Shown: positions 20,687 to 32,877 of the stretch, piece after piece
Layout of the letters: the number at the start of each line of letters is the position of its first letter
Position numbering within the stretch: the first letter of the stretch is position 1
From: Hymenopus coronatus
Taxonomy: Eukaryota > Arthropoda > Insecta > Mantodea > Hymenopodidae
Assembly: GCA_030762935.1 (NCBI GenBank)
Contig: CM060887.1
Span: 9,478,501-9,542,500, forward strand
Direction: 5' to 3'
Length of the DNA: 64,000 bases
The notes under the pieces: generated by a model
The model's database searches: none
What the model was told of the DNA's origin: nothing
The model's input: the letters and a program-made list of their open reading frames with translations, nothing else
Position numbers and translations under genes: made by a program

Positions 20687-21189
20687 TTTTTACTTTCTCT
20701 ACACGTACTATGTACATAGTGTATAGAGAAGTATTGTATTGCACCCAAAAATTCCATACCGAGGTTTCACAGGAAGTATATGTTTTGAGACCTCCTGAAT
20801 AAAAAAATAAAGCATTTTTAGAAAAATGTCCGTGTGTGTCTGTCTGTGTGTGTGTGTGTGTGTGTCTGTGGGAAGCATAGCACAAAAATAAAAAGACCGT
20901 TAAATACCAAACAGGAAGATTTTCAACAAAATCACCCCACCCCAAACTACCCTTTACATGGAAAAATTTTCGAAAATTTTGTTTTTTATAAAAATGGCTC
21001 TAACGATCTTGATTAAAATACCACATATTAAAACCATTTCTATTACAAATAAAATGTATATGTTGAATTTTTTGGGAGTAGCCTCTCATTTTTTTCTGAG
21101 TAGCATGAAGTAAATGGAAGATTAAGCTTTTTAACAAAATTGTGTTGCAGAGATGTAGAGAAAGTCATGTGAAAGGTACACAGCAGATT
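20687..21189 (-). mobile_element. Family A, R copy with body deletion, type 1
   Basis: TTTTTACTTTCTCTACACG to GGTACACAGCAGATTTTT. A deletion joins GGGAGTAGCCTCTC to TTTTTCTGAGTAGCATG, removing about 330 bp. The TG tract is at 20831-20864. Confidence 0.88.
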
Positions 21190-21610
21190 TTTATCACACC
21201 CACGTGCAATTGTTTTTCTAAATTTATCGCACCGACATGCCTTTGTTTTCCCTCTGAACTATAATGTTCGTCTTATAGTAATAGTATCAGTGTGCAGTGA
21301 TATTCCCGTACATAATGGCGGAAATTCCAAAACGTTTTAAGTAAAGATCTATTGGAATCTCAAAGCCACAGAATACTAAAAACAACAGAGAGTGTGTGAA
21401 ACCAGTTCAAGTAATTCTGTAAGCAACGAGGCCATGATTTATGATATGGACATCAAGTTGCAGTGATTTCGGTGCAAATAAACGTCAAGACAAATGGGGT
21501 TTTAGGAATATTATTCTTCATGTCCTTATAGGCTAATCGTTATTTTATTCACGAAATAGTTTTATTAAATACAACTCGAACTACAAAAGTCGCTCGCGAA
21601 TTTATAAACA
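21190..21610. repeat. Repeat B, copy 1
   Basis: Shared in the same orientation with 61067-61595: GATATTCCCGTACATAATGG, GACATCAAGTTGCAGTGATT and TCCTTATAGGCTAATC appear in the same order. It has no coding potential I can see. It lacks a stretch of about 150 bp present in the other copy between CGTCAAGAC and AAATGG. Both copies have an R-oriented family A end on their left. Confidence 0.85.
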
Positions 21611-21612
21611 AA

Positions 21613-22452
21613 TATGATGTGTTCCTTTAACATGAGCTTCTCTATATCTATGTAACAAATTATTGTTAAAAAAACATATTCTTCTATTTTATGATAATCC
21701 AGATAAACACTGGCAGAAATTGACTTAATTATTTGCTTCCTTGTAAGTAAAAGGAAATTAAGGGAATACACTAGGTTAAAACGATAGTCAAATCCTTTAA
21801 AAGCTGGTTCTCATTTGGTTGAAATCTGTTTCTATACAGGGCCAGTAATTTACAACTTTCCATGTGAGAAAAGTTCACGTATTTCAAATCTGAAACAAAT
21901 AAAAAGGAATATCTCAGAACTGGTCGATTCCACGAAAAAAATGTATATGACATAAATTGTGTGTTTTAAGTTTATCTGCATTTTTTGTGTAGTAAATTTT
22001 TGTCTATCTCTTACGGTTTAGCAGTTACGAAAATTTCGGCAAAATTCATTGAGAATAAAGAGGTCTTTAGAGGTTATTCCCAGAAAATTCAAGATATACA
22101 TTTTATGTCCATATGAATATCTTTAATATAGGTACGGTATTTTAATAAAAAATTGTTACAGTCATTTTTGAGAAAATCTAAATTTTCGATTTTTTCCATG
22201 TAAAGAGTATTTTGGGGTGGGGGATTTTTGTCAAAATCTTCGTGTCGCATCCCTGGAAGATATTAAAGTTATTTCGTTATCATGTTCACAGACACACGGA
22301 TACACACACAGATCTTTTTCTGAAAATACTTTTTTTGGATACAGGGAATCCTAAAACGTGTATTATCGGTGAAATCTTGGTATCAAATTTTTGGATGTGT
22401 TACAATACCTTCTCTATACACCATGTACATCGTACGTGTAGAGAAAGTAAAA
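21613..22452 (+). mobile_element. Family A, full F copy, type 2
   Basis: TATGATGTGTTCCTTTAACATG to GTGTAGAGAAAGTAAAA. The palindrome module is deleted (AGATATTAAAGTTATTTCG) and the CA tract is short (22289-22311). Confidence 0.9.
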
Positions 22453-22952
22453 CGTTTAAGCTATCGTTAAATTACTTACAACTTTCGTTATGCCAAATCG
22501 TCTTGGTTCCTCTCGTGACGTGAATCTCTACTTGCAACGGTTTAACTTTAGAAAGACCCTATACTCTACAACAACAAAAATTGCTAGTTTTGTTGCGCGT
22601 GTTTAATAGAAAGCGAACTATTTGCTTTGTGTCAAAATGAACAATAAGAAATACATTACTGTGAAAGAGGGAATGTGTTTGGTTGAATTTAATTGCAGAG
22701 CATAAATGTATTGATGAAAATAAACTACACCATGTGCTGCCAACAAAACAAAAATTTTGAGGGAACATGTGGTAATTTTAACGTGCAACGCTACATGCTG
22801 TTTGATTTCGAGTTTACATATCGATATATACACATGTTACATATTTGCGAGTCTTACAGTATCCCACATATAAAACGCGTGTTCGAGCATTTGTCCTGTG
22901 GGAGCCCTAACACAGTTAATTGAGTAATTTAATATCTGTAACACAAAAACAA
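22453..22952. other. Unassigned stretch
   Basis: About 500 bp with no repeat or coding signature I can name. Confidence 0.45.
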
Positions 22953-23712
22953 TCTGATGTGTTCCATTCACATGACTTTCCCTACACCTCTGCAACAAAT
23001 TATTGTTAAAAAGCTTATGCTTCTATTTATTTCATGCTAAATGAGAAAAAATTAGCAGAAATGGTCTTATTACTTGCTTCCTTGTAAGTAGAAGCGAAAT
23101 AAGGGAGTACCACAGGTTAAAGTGATAGTCAAAAGCTGGTTGCTTTGTGACTGAAGTTCCTTTGTTTGTATGGACAGCAGTTGACAAATTCTTATATGAG
23201 AAAAGTAAGTTTTAGCTGAAACCAATAACAAGGAATATCTCAAAAATGATTAACTCTATGAAAAAATGTATTTAACATAAATCGTGTGTCTTAACGAGAT
23301 CCAGATTTTCTGTCAGGTAGTTGTCCATCTCTTATAGTTTGACAGTTATGCAAAATTCCGCAAAATTCATCCAGAATAAAGATGTCTTCAGAGGCTATTC
23401 CCAGAAAATTCAAGGTATACATTTTATTTGCAATATAAATATCTTACTATACGGTATTTTAATCAAAATCGTTAGCTATTTTTGAGAAAATCAAAAGTTT
23501 CGAATTTTTTTTCCATGTAAATGATAGTTTGGAGTGGGGATGTTTTTCTCAACATTTTCGTTTCGCATCTCTGGAAGACAGTAAACTTAAATAGCAAGTT
23601 TGGTATTTTACGGATTTTTTTGTTTTTGAGTTATCTTATTCACAGACACCCTAAAACATATATTTCCGGTGAAATCTCGGTATCGAATTTTTAGTACGTG
23701 TAGAGAAAGTAA
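22953..23712 (+). mobile_element. Family A, F copy, type 2, no CA tract
   Basis: TCTGATGTGTTCCATTCAC to GTGTAGAGAAAGTAA. The CA tract and the oligo-T site are deleted (CACAGACACCCTAAAAC), and so is most of the 3' hairpin. Confidence 0.9.
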
Positions 23713-23872
23713 TATCATACCTTTCGTTCTAATGAACAGAAGTATTGTATTTTTCATCAAGCAACAATAAAGGTATTGCTGAATATACCTTAAAACTTTA
23801 GCCCATTATCTTATATAGTTGCTGAAATAATGGAAAACTTTAACATTGGCAAGATAGGCATGTCGACTTCCC
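23713..23872. other. Unassigned stretch
   Basis: Nothing recognised. Confidence 0.4.
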
Positions 23873-24176
23873 TTAAAAGCTGGTTGCTATGTAGTTGAAA
23901 TCCGTTTCTTTGAATGGCCATGAGTTGACAAGTTCCCGTGAAAGTATTTTAAAACTGAATCCAATAATAAGGAATATCTCTGAAATAGTCAACTCCACGA
24001 ATAAAATGCATATGATATAAATTGTATGATTTAACAAGATCTACATTTTTGTGCGGTAAGTTTTTGATTGTCACTTACGGTTTACCAGTTATGCAAAATT
24101 CAGTAAAAATCATCTAGAATGAAGAGTCTTCAGAGGTTATTCCTAGAAAATTCAAGATATACATTTTGTCATGGAA
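23873..24176 (+). mobile_element. Family A, F mid-body fragment
   Basis: From CTTAAAAGCTGGTTGC to CAAGATATACATTTTGTC; both ends are missing. Confidence 0.8.
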
Positions 24177-24202
24177 ATACGAAGGCAATGCAGAATGTAT
24201 AT

Positions 24203-24943
24203 AAAGGAATGCGCTAGGTTAAAGCGACAGTCAAACATTTTAAAAGCTCGTTTCTATGTGAAACAATTGAAGTACAGTTCGCATTGCATGATCAGTAAGA
24301 GAGATGAAGCGAAAAGTGACTTCCCGATTGAAAAAAGTTGCTTAGTTTAAAATTGTAGCCAACAACAATCAATATCTCGAAATCGCCCAATTCTACAAGC
24401 AAAACGTATATAACATAAATTGTGTATTTTAACGTGCTCCACATTTTTTGTGTCGCAAGTTTTGCTCATTTCTTACGATGTTCCAGTTATGTAAAATTCT
24501 GCAAAATTCATCCAGAGTAAAGAGGTCTTCAGAGGCTATTCCAAGAAAATTTAAGATATACATTTTATTTGGGATGTAAATATCTTTAATATACGGAATT
24601 TTAATAAAAATCATTAGAGCCATTTTTTAAAATATAAAAATTTTCGAAAATGTTTCCACGTAAAGGCGTAAAGGGTAGTTTGTGGTGGGGGGATTCTCTT
24701 GAAAAGCTTCGTGTCGCATCCTTGGAAGATACCAAATCAAAATATAATTTTCGTATTTAACGGTCTTTTCGTTTTTGAGCTATGCTGTCCTCACACACAC
24801 AGATATTTTCTAAAAATGCTTTTTTCGCACTCAGGGGACCCCAAAACATATATTTCCAGTGAAATCTCGAATTTTGGGGTTAATTACAATAGGTACCTTC
24901 TCTATCCCTATGTACATTGTACTTACGTGGCTAGAAAAAGTAA
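24203..24943 (+). mobile_element. Family A, F copy without 5' end
   Basis: Begins AAGGAATGCGCTAGG and ends GTGGCTAGAAAAAGTAA, the GGCTAG kind of 3' end. The microsatellite is reduced to CACACACACAG. Confidence 0.85.
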
Positions 24944-25328
24944 GAAAAGATTTTGAGTTTCAGAATGGAATGTGTGACTGAAATAAAGGATACACCTTCA
25001 ACCTAAAAGTTTGTTAAAGACTTTGAAATGGTCTGTAGCTTTTCAGATTAAGAAGTGTTGATAGAGTGAAAACCTTATCTTACAAATTCAGGAAATGGTG
25101 CACCCTTGTGATGAAGTTTAGCTTGTATATTTATGAAAACTGTTTTCACACTTGTGCATAAAAGCCTCGGTTTGCTAGCAGAGCGCAAAGAACAACATGA
25201 ACAACTCCAGCAGGAGAAAAGAGCAGTTCTAACTGAAAACTCTAACACAGAATGGCTTTCAGCCTGCTTCATTTCACTCAACCCATTTAGGTATCTGTAA
25301 AAAAGGTATTTGTGAAATTTGACCATTA
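24944..25328. other. Unassigned stretch
   Basis: No convincing gene or repeat. An 83-codon minus frame at 25075-25326 is Ser/Cys-rich without a family match I can see. Confidence 0.4.
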
Positions 25329-25555
25329 TATGTCGATTTTATTCTATTTTATTTTATTACTTTCCTCAGTTGAGGGCTGCCACGTACACAAAGTATAACT
25401 ACACAATTAACATGTTTAAAAATAATTTACAATACTAAAAATAAATCGTATAACTAAGTACAGGTAACATATAAAATTAGAAATCATAAACTTCAAATCA
25501 AATACAAATAACACTTTAGTAATTTCAAAATTACACAACAAAATTTAATGAATTT
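25329..25555 (-). other. Possible LINE 3' untranslated region
   Basis: On the minus strand it ends in GTAATAAAATAAAATAG and a further AATAAAATCG, a degenerate A-rich tail preceded by GTGGCAGCCCTCAACTGAGG. The form suggests a non-LTR 3' end, but no coding sequence supports it. Confidence 0.3.
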
Positions 25556-25650
25556 TTATATTCTCGGCGAAATCTCGGTATCGAATTTTTGGGTGCATTA
25601 CAATACCTTCTCTATACACTATGTACATAGTGCGGGTAGAGAAAGTAAAA
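25556..25650 (+). mobile_element. Family A, F 3'-end scrap
   Basis: TCTCGGCGAAATCTCGGTATCG to GGGTAGAGAAAGTAAAAA with an intact 3' hairpin. It runs directly into an R fragment. Confidence 0.85.
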
Positions 25651-25980
25651 ATGTAAAACACACACTTTATGTTACATGCATCTTTTTTGCAGAGTTGACT
25701 CCTTGTTGATAGTTTCAGTTTTAAAATACTTATACTTTTCCAATACAGGAATTTGTCAACTCGTGTCCATACAAACAAAGGAACATCAGTCACATAGCAA
25801 CCAGCTTTTGACTGTCACTTTAACCTATGGTATTCTCTTATTTCGCCTCTACTTACAAGGAAGCAAGTAATAAGTACCTTGCTTCTAGTTTCTTCACGAT
25901 TAGCATTAAGTAAATAGAAGAATAAGCATTCTAACAGTAAATAGAAGTAGAGAAGGTCATGTGAATGGAACACATCAGAT
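25651..25980 (-). mobile_element. Family A, R fragment (5' half)
   Basis: From AAAACACACACTTTATG to GTGAATGGAACACATCAGAT; it lacks the 3' half. Joined to the F scrap in inverted order. Confidence 0.85.
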
Positions 25981-25989
25981 TTTTTAATG

Positions 25990-26145
25990 ATATTTGTAAA
26001 CCATAAAAGATAGCGTAAATGTTACTACACAAAAAAAGGAAAACTCTTTAAAGCATGAAGTTCATATCATACATCCGTTTTGTAAGAATTTTCGAGATAT
26101 TTTTTGTTATTGATTTCAATGTTAATATTCTTGATATTTTCCTGA
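25990..26145 (-). mobile_element. Family A, R mid-body scrap
   Basis: TTGTAAACCATAAAAGATAG and the TTTTCGAGATATTTTTTG motif, diverged. Confidence 0.65.
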
Positions 26146-26184
26146 AATGTAACGCCGTCGTAGTAATCGGTATGAAATAAAACA

Positions 26185-27037
26185 ATGTGATGTGTTCCAT
26201 TCACATGAACAAACGTTTCTAACCAAAGATTATTCTTTTATCTACATCATGCTAATTGAGTTAAACATTAGCATGATTGATCATATTACTTGGTTCTTTA
26301 TAAGCAGAAGGAAAGTAAGATAGGCTAAAGTGATGGTCAATTCCTTTAAAAGCCAGTCACTATGTGAAACAATTGAAATTCTGTTCTCTTTGATTGCCAG
26401 TAATAGGTAAACAGAAGACAGACGAAAGAAAGTGACCTACCGTTCGAAAAAAGTAGCTAAAAATTGAAACCAACATCAAGGAATAGCTCGGAAACGGTCA
26501 ACTCTATAACAAAAATGTATATGACATAAATTGGGTGTTTTAACTAAATGTGCAATTTTTGCGTAGTAAGCTTTTGTCTGTTTCTTACTATTTACCAGTT
26601 ATGCAAATTTAGCTAAGCAAACTCTATCCAGAATGAACAGATCTTCCCAGAACATTCAGATATGTTTGTCATGTAAATACCTTTAATACACCGTATTTTA
26701 ATCAAAATCGTTAATGCCATTTTTGAAAAGATCAAAGTTTTCGATTTTTTCCCCATATAAAGAGTAGTTGGGGCTCGGAATTTTCTTGATATCTTCGCGT
26801 CGCATCCTTGGAAGATACTAAACTTAAACAAGAAGTTTGATATGTTACGGTCTTTTAGTTTTTGAGTTAAGCTGTTCACGGGCACACACCTGGACCTTTC
26901 TCTAAAATGCTTCTTTTCGGACTCAGGCCCGCAAAACATATATTTCCGGTGAAATCTCGACATCAAATTTTGGGTGGAATACAATACCTTCTCTAGCTAC
27001 TATTTAGATTGATATACATACAGTCAGAGGAAGTAAA
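26185..27037 (+). mobile_element. Family A, F copy
   Basis: TGTGATGTGTTCCATTCACATG to GTCAGAGGAAGTAAAAA. The subterminal motif is damaged (AACAAACGTTTC), and the CA tract is reduced to GGGCACACACC. Confidence 0.85.
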
Positions 27038-27540
27038 AACATCTCTAATTTTAGAATAATTATAAGGACTCGTTAACATTTCTTCAAAGTTTACATTTTT
27101 CAGTAAAGTGGCGAATGAAATGAGAAACTGGTAATTTGTCAGTTGGGTGTATGAGCAGATGAAGCAGTTCTTGTTTCGACCCAGGATTGTCAGTTGTGTG
27201 CCTAGGACAATCATGGAAGAAAGAGGATTAAAAACACAGGTGATTTGTCACGATGACGCCAACTGGCTTAGGATAATAAGCAAGTGTTGCGGAGATTAAC
27301 AGATGCGAGTAAACAGTTTTCCTGCTCTATCATTTAGGGAGGCCATGCACGAGATAATTATTTATCTACTTCCATTTCAAAAGTAGGCCATTAATTGATA
27401 CCTTTCTATTGCAAAAGCTTCTGTTTATTTTCGTATAAAGTAAATAGCACGTCGTTATTTATTTTCACATAGCAACTTGTTACAAAGCACTTTATAAATT
27501 ATGTCTTATTCTTAAGAAATAAACATTTCCCTTTCCAAAT
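27038..27540. other. Unassigned stretch
   Basis: About 500 bp with no repeat or coding signature I can name. Confidence 0.45.
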
Positions 27541-28431
27541 TTTTACTTTCTCTAGCCCCATATGCCAATGTACAAAGGGATAGAGAAGTATTGTATTCCA
27601 CCCAAAAATTCGATACCGAGATTTCACGGGAAATATATGTTTTAGGACCCCCTGTATCCAAAAAAAGCATTTTCAGAAAAAGGTCCGTGTGTGTGTCCGT
27701 GTGTCTGTGAACACGATAACTCAAAAACGAAAAGTAGCTAAAATACCAAACCTGGTATTTAAGTTTAGTATCTTCCAGGGATGCGACACGAAGATTTTGA
27801 GAAAAGTCCCCCCCATCCCAAACTACCCTTTACATGGAACTATTTTCGAAAATTTTGATTTTCTTAAAAATAGCTCTAACGATTTTGATTAAAATATCAT
27901 ATATTAAAGATATTTACCTAACAAATAAAATGTATATCTTGAATTTTCTGGGAATAGCTTCTGAAGACCTGTTTATTCTGGATGAATTTTGCTTTGGCAT
28001 AACTAGTAAACCGTAAGAGATAGACAAAAAGCTTACTGTACAAAAAATTTAGGTCTTGTTAAAATACACAAGTTATGTCATATACATTTTTCTCGTGGAG
28101 CTTACAGTTTTCGAGGTATTCATTGTTATTATCTTCAGTTGTGAAGTACTTATACTGTTCTCAGACGGGAGTGTCCGTTTTTCTTTTGTTCTACTCCTGG
28201 CCAAGAAAAGAAGCGATTTGTAATGACAATCGTATCACGACAGCTTTTAAAACATCTGACTATTGGTTTAGCCTAGTGTATTCCCTTATTTTCTTCCTAC
28301 TTATACGGAACTAAATAATAAGAACATTGTGCTAATGAGTACCACGATTAGCAAGGTACAGAAAGAAGAAGAATCCTATGTAAGAAGTTTGTAGAACAGC
28401 TAGAGAAAGTCGTGTGAGTGTAACACATCAG
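27541..28431 (-). mobile_element. Family A, full R copy, type 2, GCTAG ends
   Basis: TTTTACTTTCTCTAGCCCC to CAGCTAGAGAAAGTCGTGTG and TAACACATCAG. Both subterminal motifs carry CTAGC/GCTAG, as in the copy at 16235. Contains GTGAACACGATAACTC and TTCCAGGGATGCG. Confidence 0.92.
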
Positions 28432-28436
28432 ATTTT

Positions 28437-28626
28437 TAGTATATTGTTTCCTTCGAGTACAATAGAAGGCTTTGGAATAAAAGAAAACATTCTTCTACTG
28501 ATTATTGCCAAATAATTATAACTGAATATGAAAACTAATTATAACTTTTAGGTTAAGTTGATTTCAACCATAAATCACACAAGAAAGTTCTAGCGGTAAT
28601 TTATAGTAATCTGACAAATTGTGCAA
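28437..28626. other. Unassigned short stretch
   Basis: Nothing recognised. Confidence 0.4.
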
Positions 28627-29476
28627 TTTTACTTTCTCTACACGTACTATGTATATAGCGTATTGCACTCCACCAAAAAATTCGATACCGAGATTTCACC
28701 GGAAATATATGTTTTAGGGTTCCCTGTATCCAAAAACAGTATTTTCAGAAAAAGGTCCGTGTGTGTGTCCGTGTGTCTGTGAACACGATAACTCAAAAAC
28801 GAAAAGTCGGTAAAATACCAAACTTGGCATTTAAGTTTAGTATCTTCCAGAGATGCGACACGAAGACTTTGAGAAAAATCCCCCCACCCCAAGCTACCCT
28901 TTACATGGAACTTTTTTTGAAAAGCTTTATTTTCTAAACAATGGCTCTAACGATTAGGATTAAAATATCGTATATTAAAGATATTTACCTGACAAATAAA
29001 ATATATATTTTGAATTTTCTGGGAATAGCCTCTGAAGGCTACTTTATCCTGGGTGAATTTTACGGAATTTTGCATAACTGCTAAACCGTAAGAAATAGAC
29101 AAAAACTTACCACACAAAAAATGTAGGGCACATTAAAACACACAATTTACGTTGTATAAATTTTTTTCGTGGAGTTGATCGTTTTTTAGATATTCCTTGT
29201 TTTTGTTTTCAGGTTCGAAAAACACTTTTCTCATACAGGAATTTGTCAACTCGTGTTCATACAAATAAAGGAACTTCAGTCACATAGCAACCAGCTTTTG
29301 ACGTCAGTTTAACCTATGGTACTCCCTTGTTTCTCTTCTACTTATAAGGAAGCAAGTAATAAGACTATTTTTGCTAATTTTTTGTCGATTAGCATGAAGT
29401 AAATAGAAGCATAAGCCTTTTTACAATAATTTGTTACAGAGATGTAGAGAAATTCATGTGAATGGAACACATCAGA
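28627..29476 (-). mobile_element. Family A, full R copy, type 2, abutting pair 1
   Basis: TTTTACTTTCTCTACACG to GGAACACATCAGATTTTT; the next copy begins in the same T-run. Confidence 0.92.
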
Positions 29477-29617
29477 TTTTTACTTTCTCTATAGGCACTA
29501 TGTACATAGTGTATAGAGAATGTATTGCACTCCACCAAAACATTCGATACCGAGATTTCACCGGAAATATATGTTTTAGGGTCCCCTTTATCTAAAAAAA
29601 GCATTTTCGGAAAAAGG

Positions 29618-29660
<43 letters not shown>

Positions 29661-30357
29661 GTCCGTGTGTCTGTGAACACGATAACTCAAAAACGAAAAG
29701 TCGATAAAATACCAAACTTTGTATTTAAGTTTAGTATCTTCCAGGGATGCGACACGAAGATTTTGAGAAAAATCCCCCACCCCAAACTACCCTTTACATG
29801 GAATTTTTTTCGAAAATTTTGATTTTCTCAAAAATGGCTCTAACAATTTTGATTAAAATTTCGTATATTAAAGATATTTACCTGACAAATAAAATGTATA
29901 TCTTGCATTTTCTGGGAATAGCCTCTGAAGAGTAGTTTATTCTGGGTCAATTTTACGGAATTTTACATAACTGCTAAACCGTAAGAGATGGACAAAAACT
30001 CACTACACAAAAAATGTAGAGCACGTTAAAACACGCAATTTATGTTATATACATTTTTTTTCGTGGAGTTCGTCGTTTTTGTGACATTCCTTATTTTTGA
30101 AAAACTTACCTATATATTTCTCATACAGCAATTTGTCAACTGCTGTCCATACAAAGGAACTTCATTGACATAGCAACCAGCTTTTGATTATCACTTTAAC
30201 CTATGGTACTCCCTTATATTTTCACCTCTACTTACAAGCAAGCAAGTAATATGACTATTTCTGCTAATGTCTTACTGATTAGCATGAAGTTAATAGAAGT
30301 ATAAGAATAATTTGTTGCAGGGATATAGAGAAAGTCATGTGAATGGTTCACATCAGA
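29477..30357 (-). mobile_element. Family A, full R copy, type 2, abutting pair 2
   Basis: TTTTTACTTTCTCTATAGG to GGTTCACATCAGATTTTT. It has one of the longest microsatellites here (about 16 TG units, 29622-29658). Confidence 0.92.
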
Positions 30358-31064
30358 TTTTTTATCCTTGACTTGAGGAGACCTATTATCACCTGAACTA
30401 ACTCATTTGTTACACCGCTAACACAAACTTCGTGAATCTGGTTTCGCATATCAATAGTATAACATTCAATAGGGCCACCAAAAACAGACTCTGCTTGACA
30501 CTATTTGCCTTTACTTCAATGTCCTCTACAGCATAGAAATCATTAATTTTAATATCTACTATCGAAAATGGCGATTTATTGATTTCAATTAACTAGAATG
30601 GTTACCACAACAACCAGCAAGTTTCCGACATGAATAGTAATATAATTAAAGTTCTTCACTGATTTAATATGCCATTTAATAATTATTTCCTGCAATAAAA
30701 ACGTATTTCTTTAAATATACGCAGATAAAGTATTGTATTCAATAAAAGTGGCGTTATTAACTCGCTGCGGTCGTGATCTAACTCGACCCACCATTAATCA
30801 AGCTCCACTTTTGCTACTAGTTAAAAACATATATACTATTGTGTCACTAGTGCTCACGCGTTCATTTTTAACGTGTTACAATGAGATTATACACTTGCTA
30901 TATGATGAAAAACGTGGAGGGTCGCTGTACACGTGGAGTGTAAAGTGAGTTTTCACGAAACATTTTTCTTGCTTTTTTACCTGACTTATTAAACCACCCT
31001 CGTAAAGTCTTCTAGATGATTGTATAATCATGTAATAATTGTATTTTAAATCGTGACTTGTAGC
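30358..31064. other. Mostly unassigned stretch
   Basis: Apart from the possible coding remnant at 30363-30600, I see no repeat or gene signature. Confidence 0.4.
30363..30600 (-). pseudogene. Possible coding remnant, family unknown
   Basis: On the minus strand one frame reads INKSPFSIVDIKIN, then VEDIEVKANSVK; after one frame change it continues ESVFGGPIECYTIDMRNQIH, then EVCVSGVTNELVQ. The composition looks protein-like and continuous across a single shift, which suggests a decayed gene or transposon ORF. I cannot assign a family. Chance is possible at this length. Confidence 0.3.
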
Positions 31065-31112
31065 ACATAATACAATAATCATACCTTAGTTTTATATAAT
31101 TACTAGTAGTAA

Positions 31113-31123
31113 CTATTACGTCG
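31113..31123. repeat. Target-site duplication of SINE-5, left
   Basis: CTATTACGTCG, repeated at 31447-31457. The uninterrupted repeat C copy has a single CTATTATATCG at the corresponding point, which confirms the duplication. Confidence 0.9.
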
Positions 31124-31446
31124 GTCGTCTCCTTAGCGAGGTGGTAGCGCAGCTGCTTACCAAGCGGGAGACCTGGGTTCGATCCCAGTACCGGCGTGGG
31201 GATTTTTCCTCCGCTCGGAGATCTGGACCGGGGTGCACTCAGCCTCTTAAGGTCCCTGGGGGGCCAATTGAGGAGCTACTTGATGGAGAAGTAGCGGCTC
31301 CAGGTCATTAACTGGCCGGGAGGGGCTCGAGGCGCTGACCACGTCTCACCCTCCAATACTGCACCCCATCCATGACGTCCGTAGTGGACCGAGATGGGGG
31401 ACGCAGCGGCCGGGCGGTAGGCCAAGGTTCCCCGTGAGCTGTCGTG
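31124..31446 (+). mobile_element. SINE-5 (tRNA-derived), GC-rich
   Basis: Head CCTTAGCGAGGTGGTAGCG (A-box) and CTGGGTTCGATCCCAG (B-box), then a GC-rich body of about 250 bp with no A-tail, ending GTGAGCTGTCGTG. It is bounded by an 11-bp target duplication. Much richer in GC than its surroundings. Confidence 0.9.
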
Positions 31447-31457
31447 CTATTACGTCG
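31447..31457. repeat. Target-site duplication of SINE-5, right
   Basis: CTATTACGTCG, exact partner of 31113-31123. Confidence 0.9.
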
Positions 31458-31536
31458 ATAATTAGAAAACTGTCATCTGACATTATATCAGTGTTACATA
31501 ATGAAATTATATTTATTTATACATTTTAACACTAAT

Positions 31537-32386
31537 TTTTACTTTCTCTACACCTAATATGTGCATAGCGTATAGAGAAGGTATTGCATTCCACCCAAAA
31601 ACTCGATACAGAGATTTCACCGGAAATGTGTGTTTTAGGGTCCTCTATATCCAAAAAAAGCATTTTCAGAAAAAGGTTCATGTGTGTGTGTGTGTCTGTG
31701 AGCACGATAACTTAAAAACGAAAAGTCGGTAAAATACTTGGTATTTAATTTTAGTACCTTCCAGGTATGCGACACGAAGATTTTGAGAAAAATTCCCCAC
31801 CCCAAACTACCCTTTAGATGGACCTTTTTTCAAAAATATTGATTTTCTCAAAAATTACTCGAACGATTTTGATTAAAATATCGTATATTAAAGATATTTA
31901 CTTGACAAATATCGTGTATATCTTGAATTTGCTGGGAATAGCCTCTAAAGACTACTTTATTCTGGATGAATTTTACGGAATTTTGCATAACTGCTAAACC
32001 GTAACAGATGAACAAAAATTTACCACACAAAAAATATAGAACACGTTAAATCACACAGTTTATGCTATATACAATTCCTCGTGGAGTTGGTCGTTTTTTA
32101 GATATTCCTTTCATTCGTTTCAGCTTAAACGTTTACTTTTCCCATACAGGAATTTGTGAACTCGTGTCCATACAAACAAAGGAACTTCAGTCACATCGCA
32201 ACCAGCTTTTGGCTTTCACTTTAACCCATGGTACTCCCTTATTTCGCTTCTACTTACAAGGAAGCTAGTAATAAGACTATTTCTGCTAATTTTTTCTTGA
32301 TTAGCATGAAGTAAATAGAAGTTTAAGCTTATTAACAATAATTTGTTGCAGAGATGTAGAGAAAATCATGTGCATGGAACGCATCA
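31537..32386 (-). mobile_element. Family A, full R copy, type 2, inside repeat C
   Basis: TTTTTACTTTCTCTACACC to GGAACGCATCATTTTTT. The repeat C copy at 51 kb lacks it and has ACACTACTTTTTG there, so this is a filled site with a visible relative of the empty one. Confidence 0.92.
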
Positions 32387-32632
32387 TTTTTTTTTATATG
32401 AGCATGCAAATAAAGAAGTACATAGAGCACATTAAGTATAGTGCAGTTAAGCAAACGGTGTGATTATTGTCTATTCTGCTGTTTTTGTAACCCATGCTTT
32501 TAGTACTTAAGCGTTATACATTGTATGCGTTCACACAGTTGATGCTCAGATGTCAGTAATGTTAAAAGTAGAAAACTCTGTAACTCAGTATTATAAGATT
32601 AAAACACTCCAATGTACACAGCTTTGGTTTTG

Positions 32633-32877
32633 CCCGCCTGGGTAGTGTGGTGGTAGCGTGTCTGCTTCACATTCAAAAAAGGTCGTGAGTTGAATCTCGC
32701 TTAGGGTGAGTTGCCCGGATAAGGTTTTTTTCGGGGTTTTCCCTTATCCTGAGAAGACGAATGTCGAGTAACTTTCAGCTCCATGGACCCCGAGATCGTT
32801 TGAGCATCATTTCACCAATTACATTCATCGTCCGATATGACCAACTAGGTTAAAGGACGTTACGCTACCAAAAAAAT
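32633..32877 (+). mobile_element. SINE-1, full copy
   Basis: GCCCGCCTGGGTAGTGTGG head, A-box TGGTGGTAGCG, B-box slightly damaged (GAGTTGAATCTC), tail GACGAATGTCGAGTAAC, GACCAACTAGG, then a short A-rich end. Confidence 0.92.

Larger units (their letters stand above)
31065..32525. repeat. Repeat C, copy 1, interrupted twice
   Basis: Homologous to 51466-51780 in the same orientation. Pieces 31065-31123, 31447-31536 and 32390-32525 align with that copy; the intervening SINE-5 and family A copies are absent there. Shared motifs include TTACTAGTAGTAACTATTA, ACATCAGTGTTACA and GAGCACATTAAGTATAGTGC. Confidence 0.88.

Noticed and set aside
16235..28431. Strict co-variation of both element ends
   Set aside because: Two copies match at both ends but at least three copies mix the end types, so strict pairing does not hold.
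29434..29715. His/Thr-rich frame from the TG tract
   Set aside because: It is a translation of the microsatellite.
31124..31200. Genuine tRNA gene
   Set aside because: Followed by a 250-bp SINE body and bounded by an insertion duplication around the whole unit.
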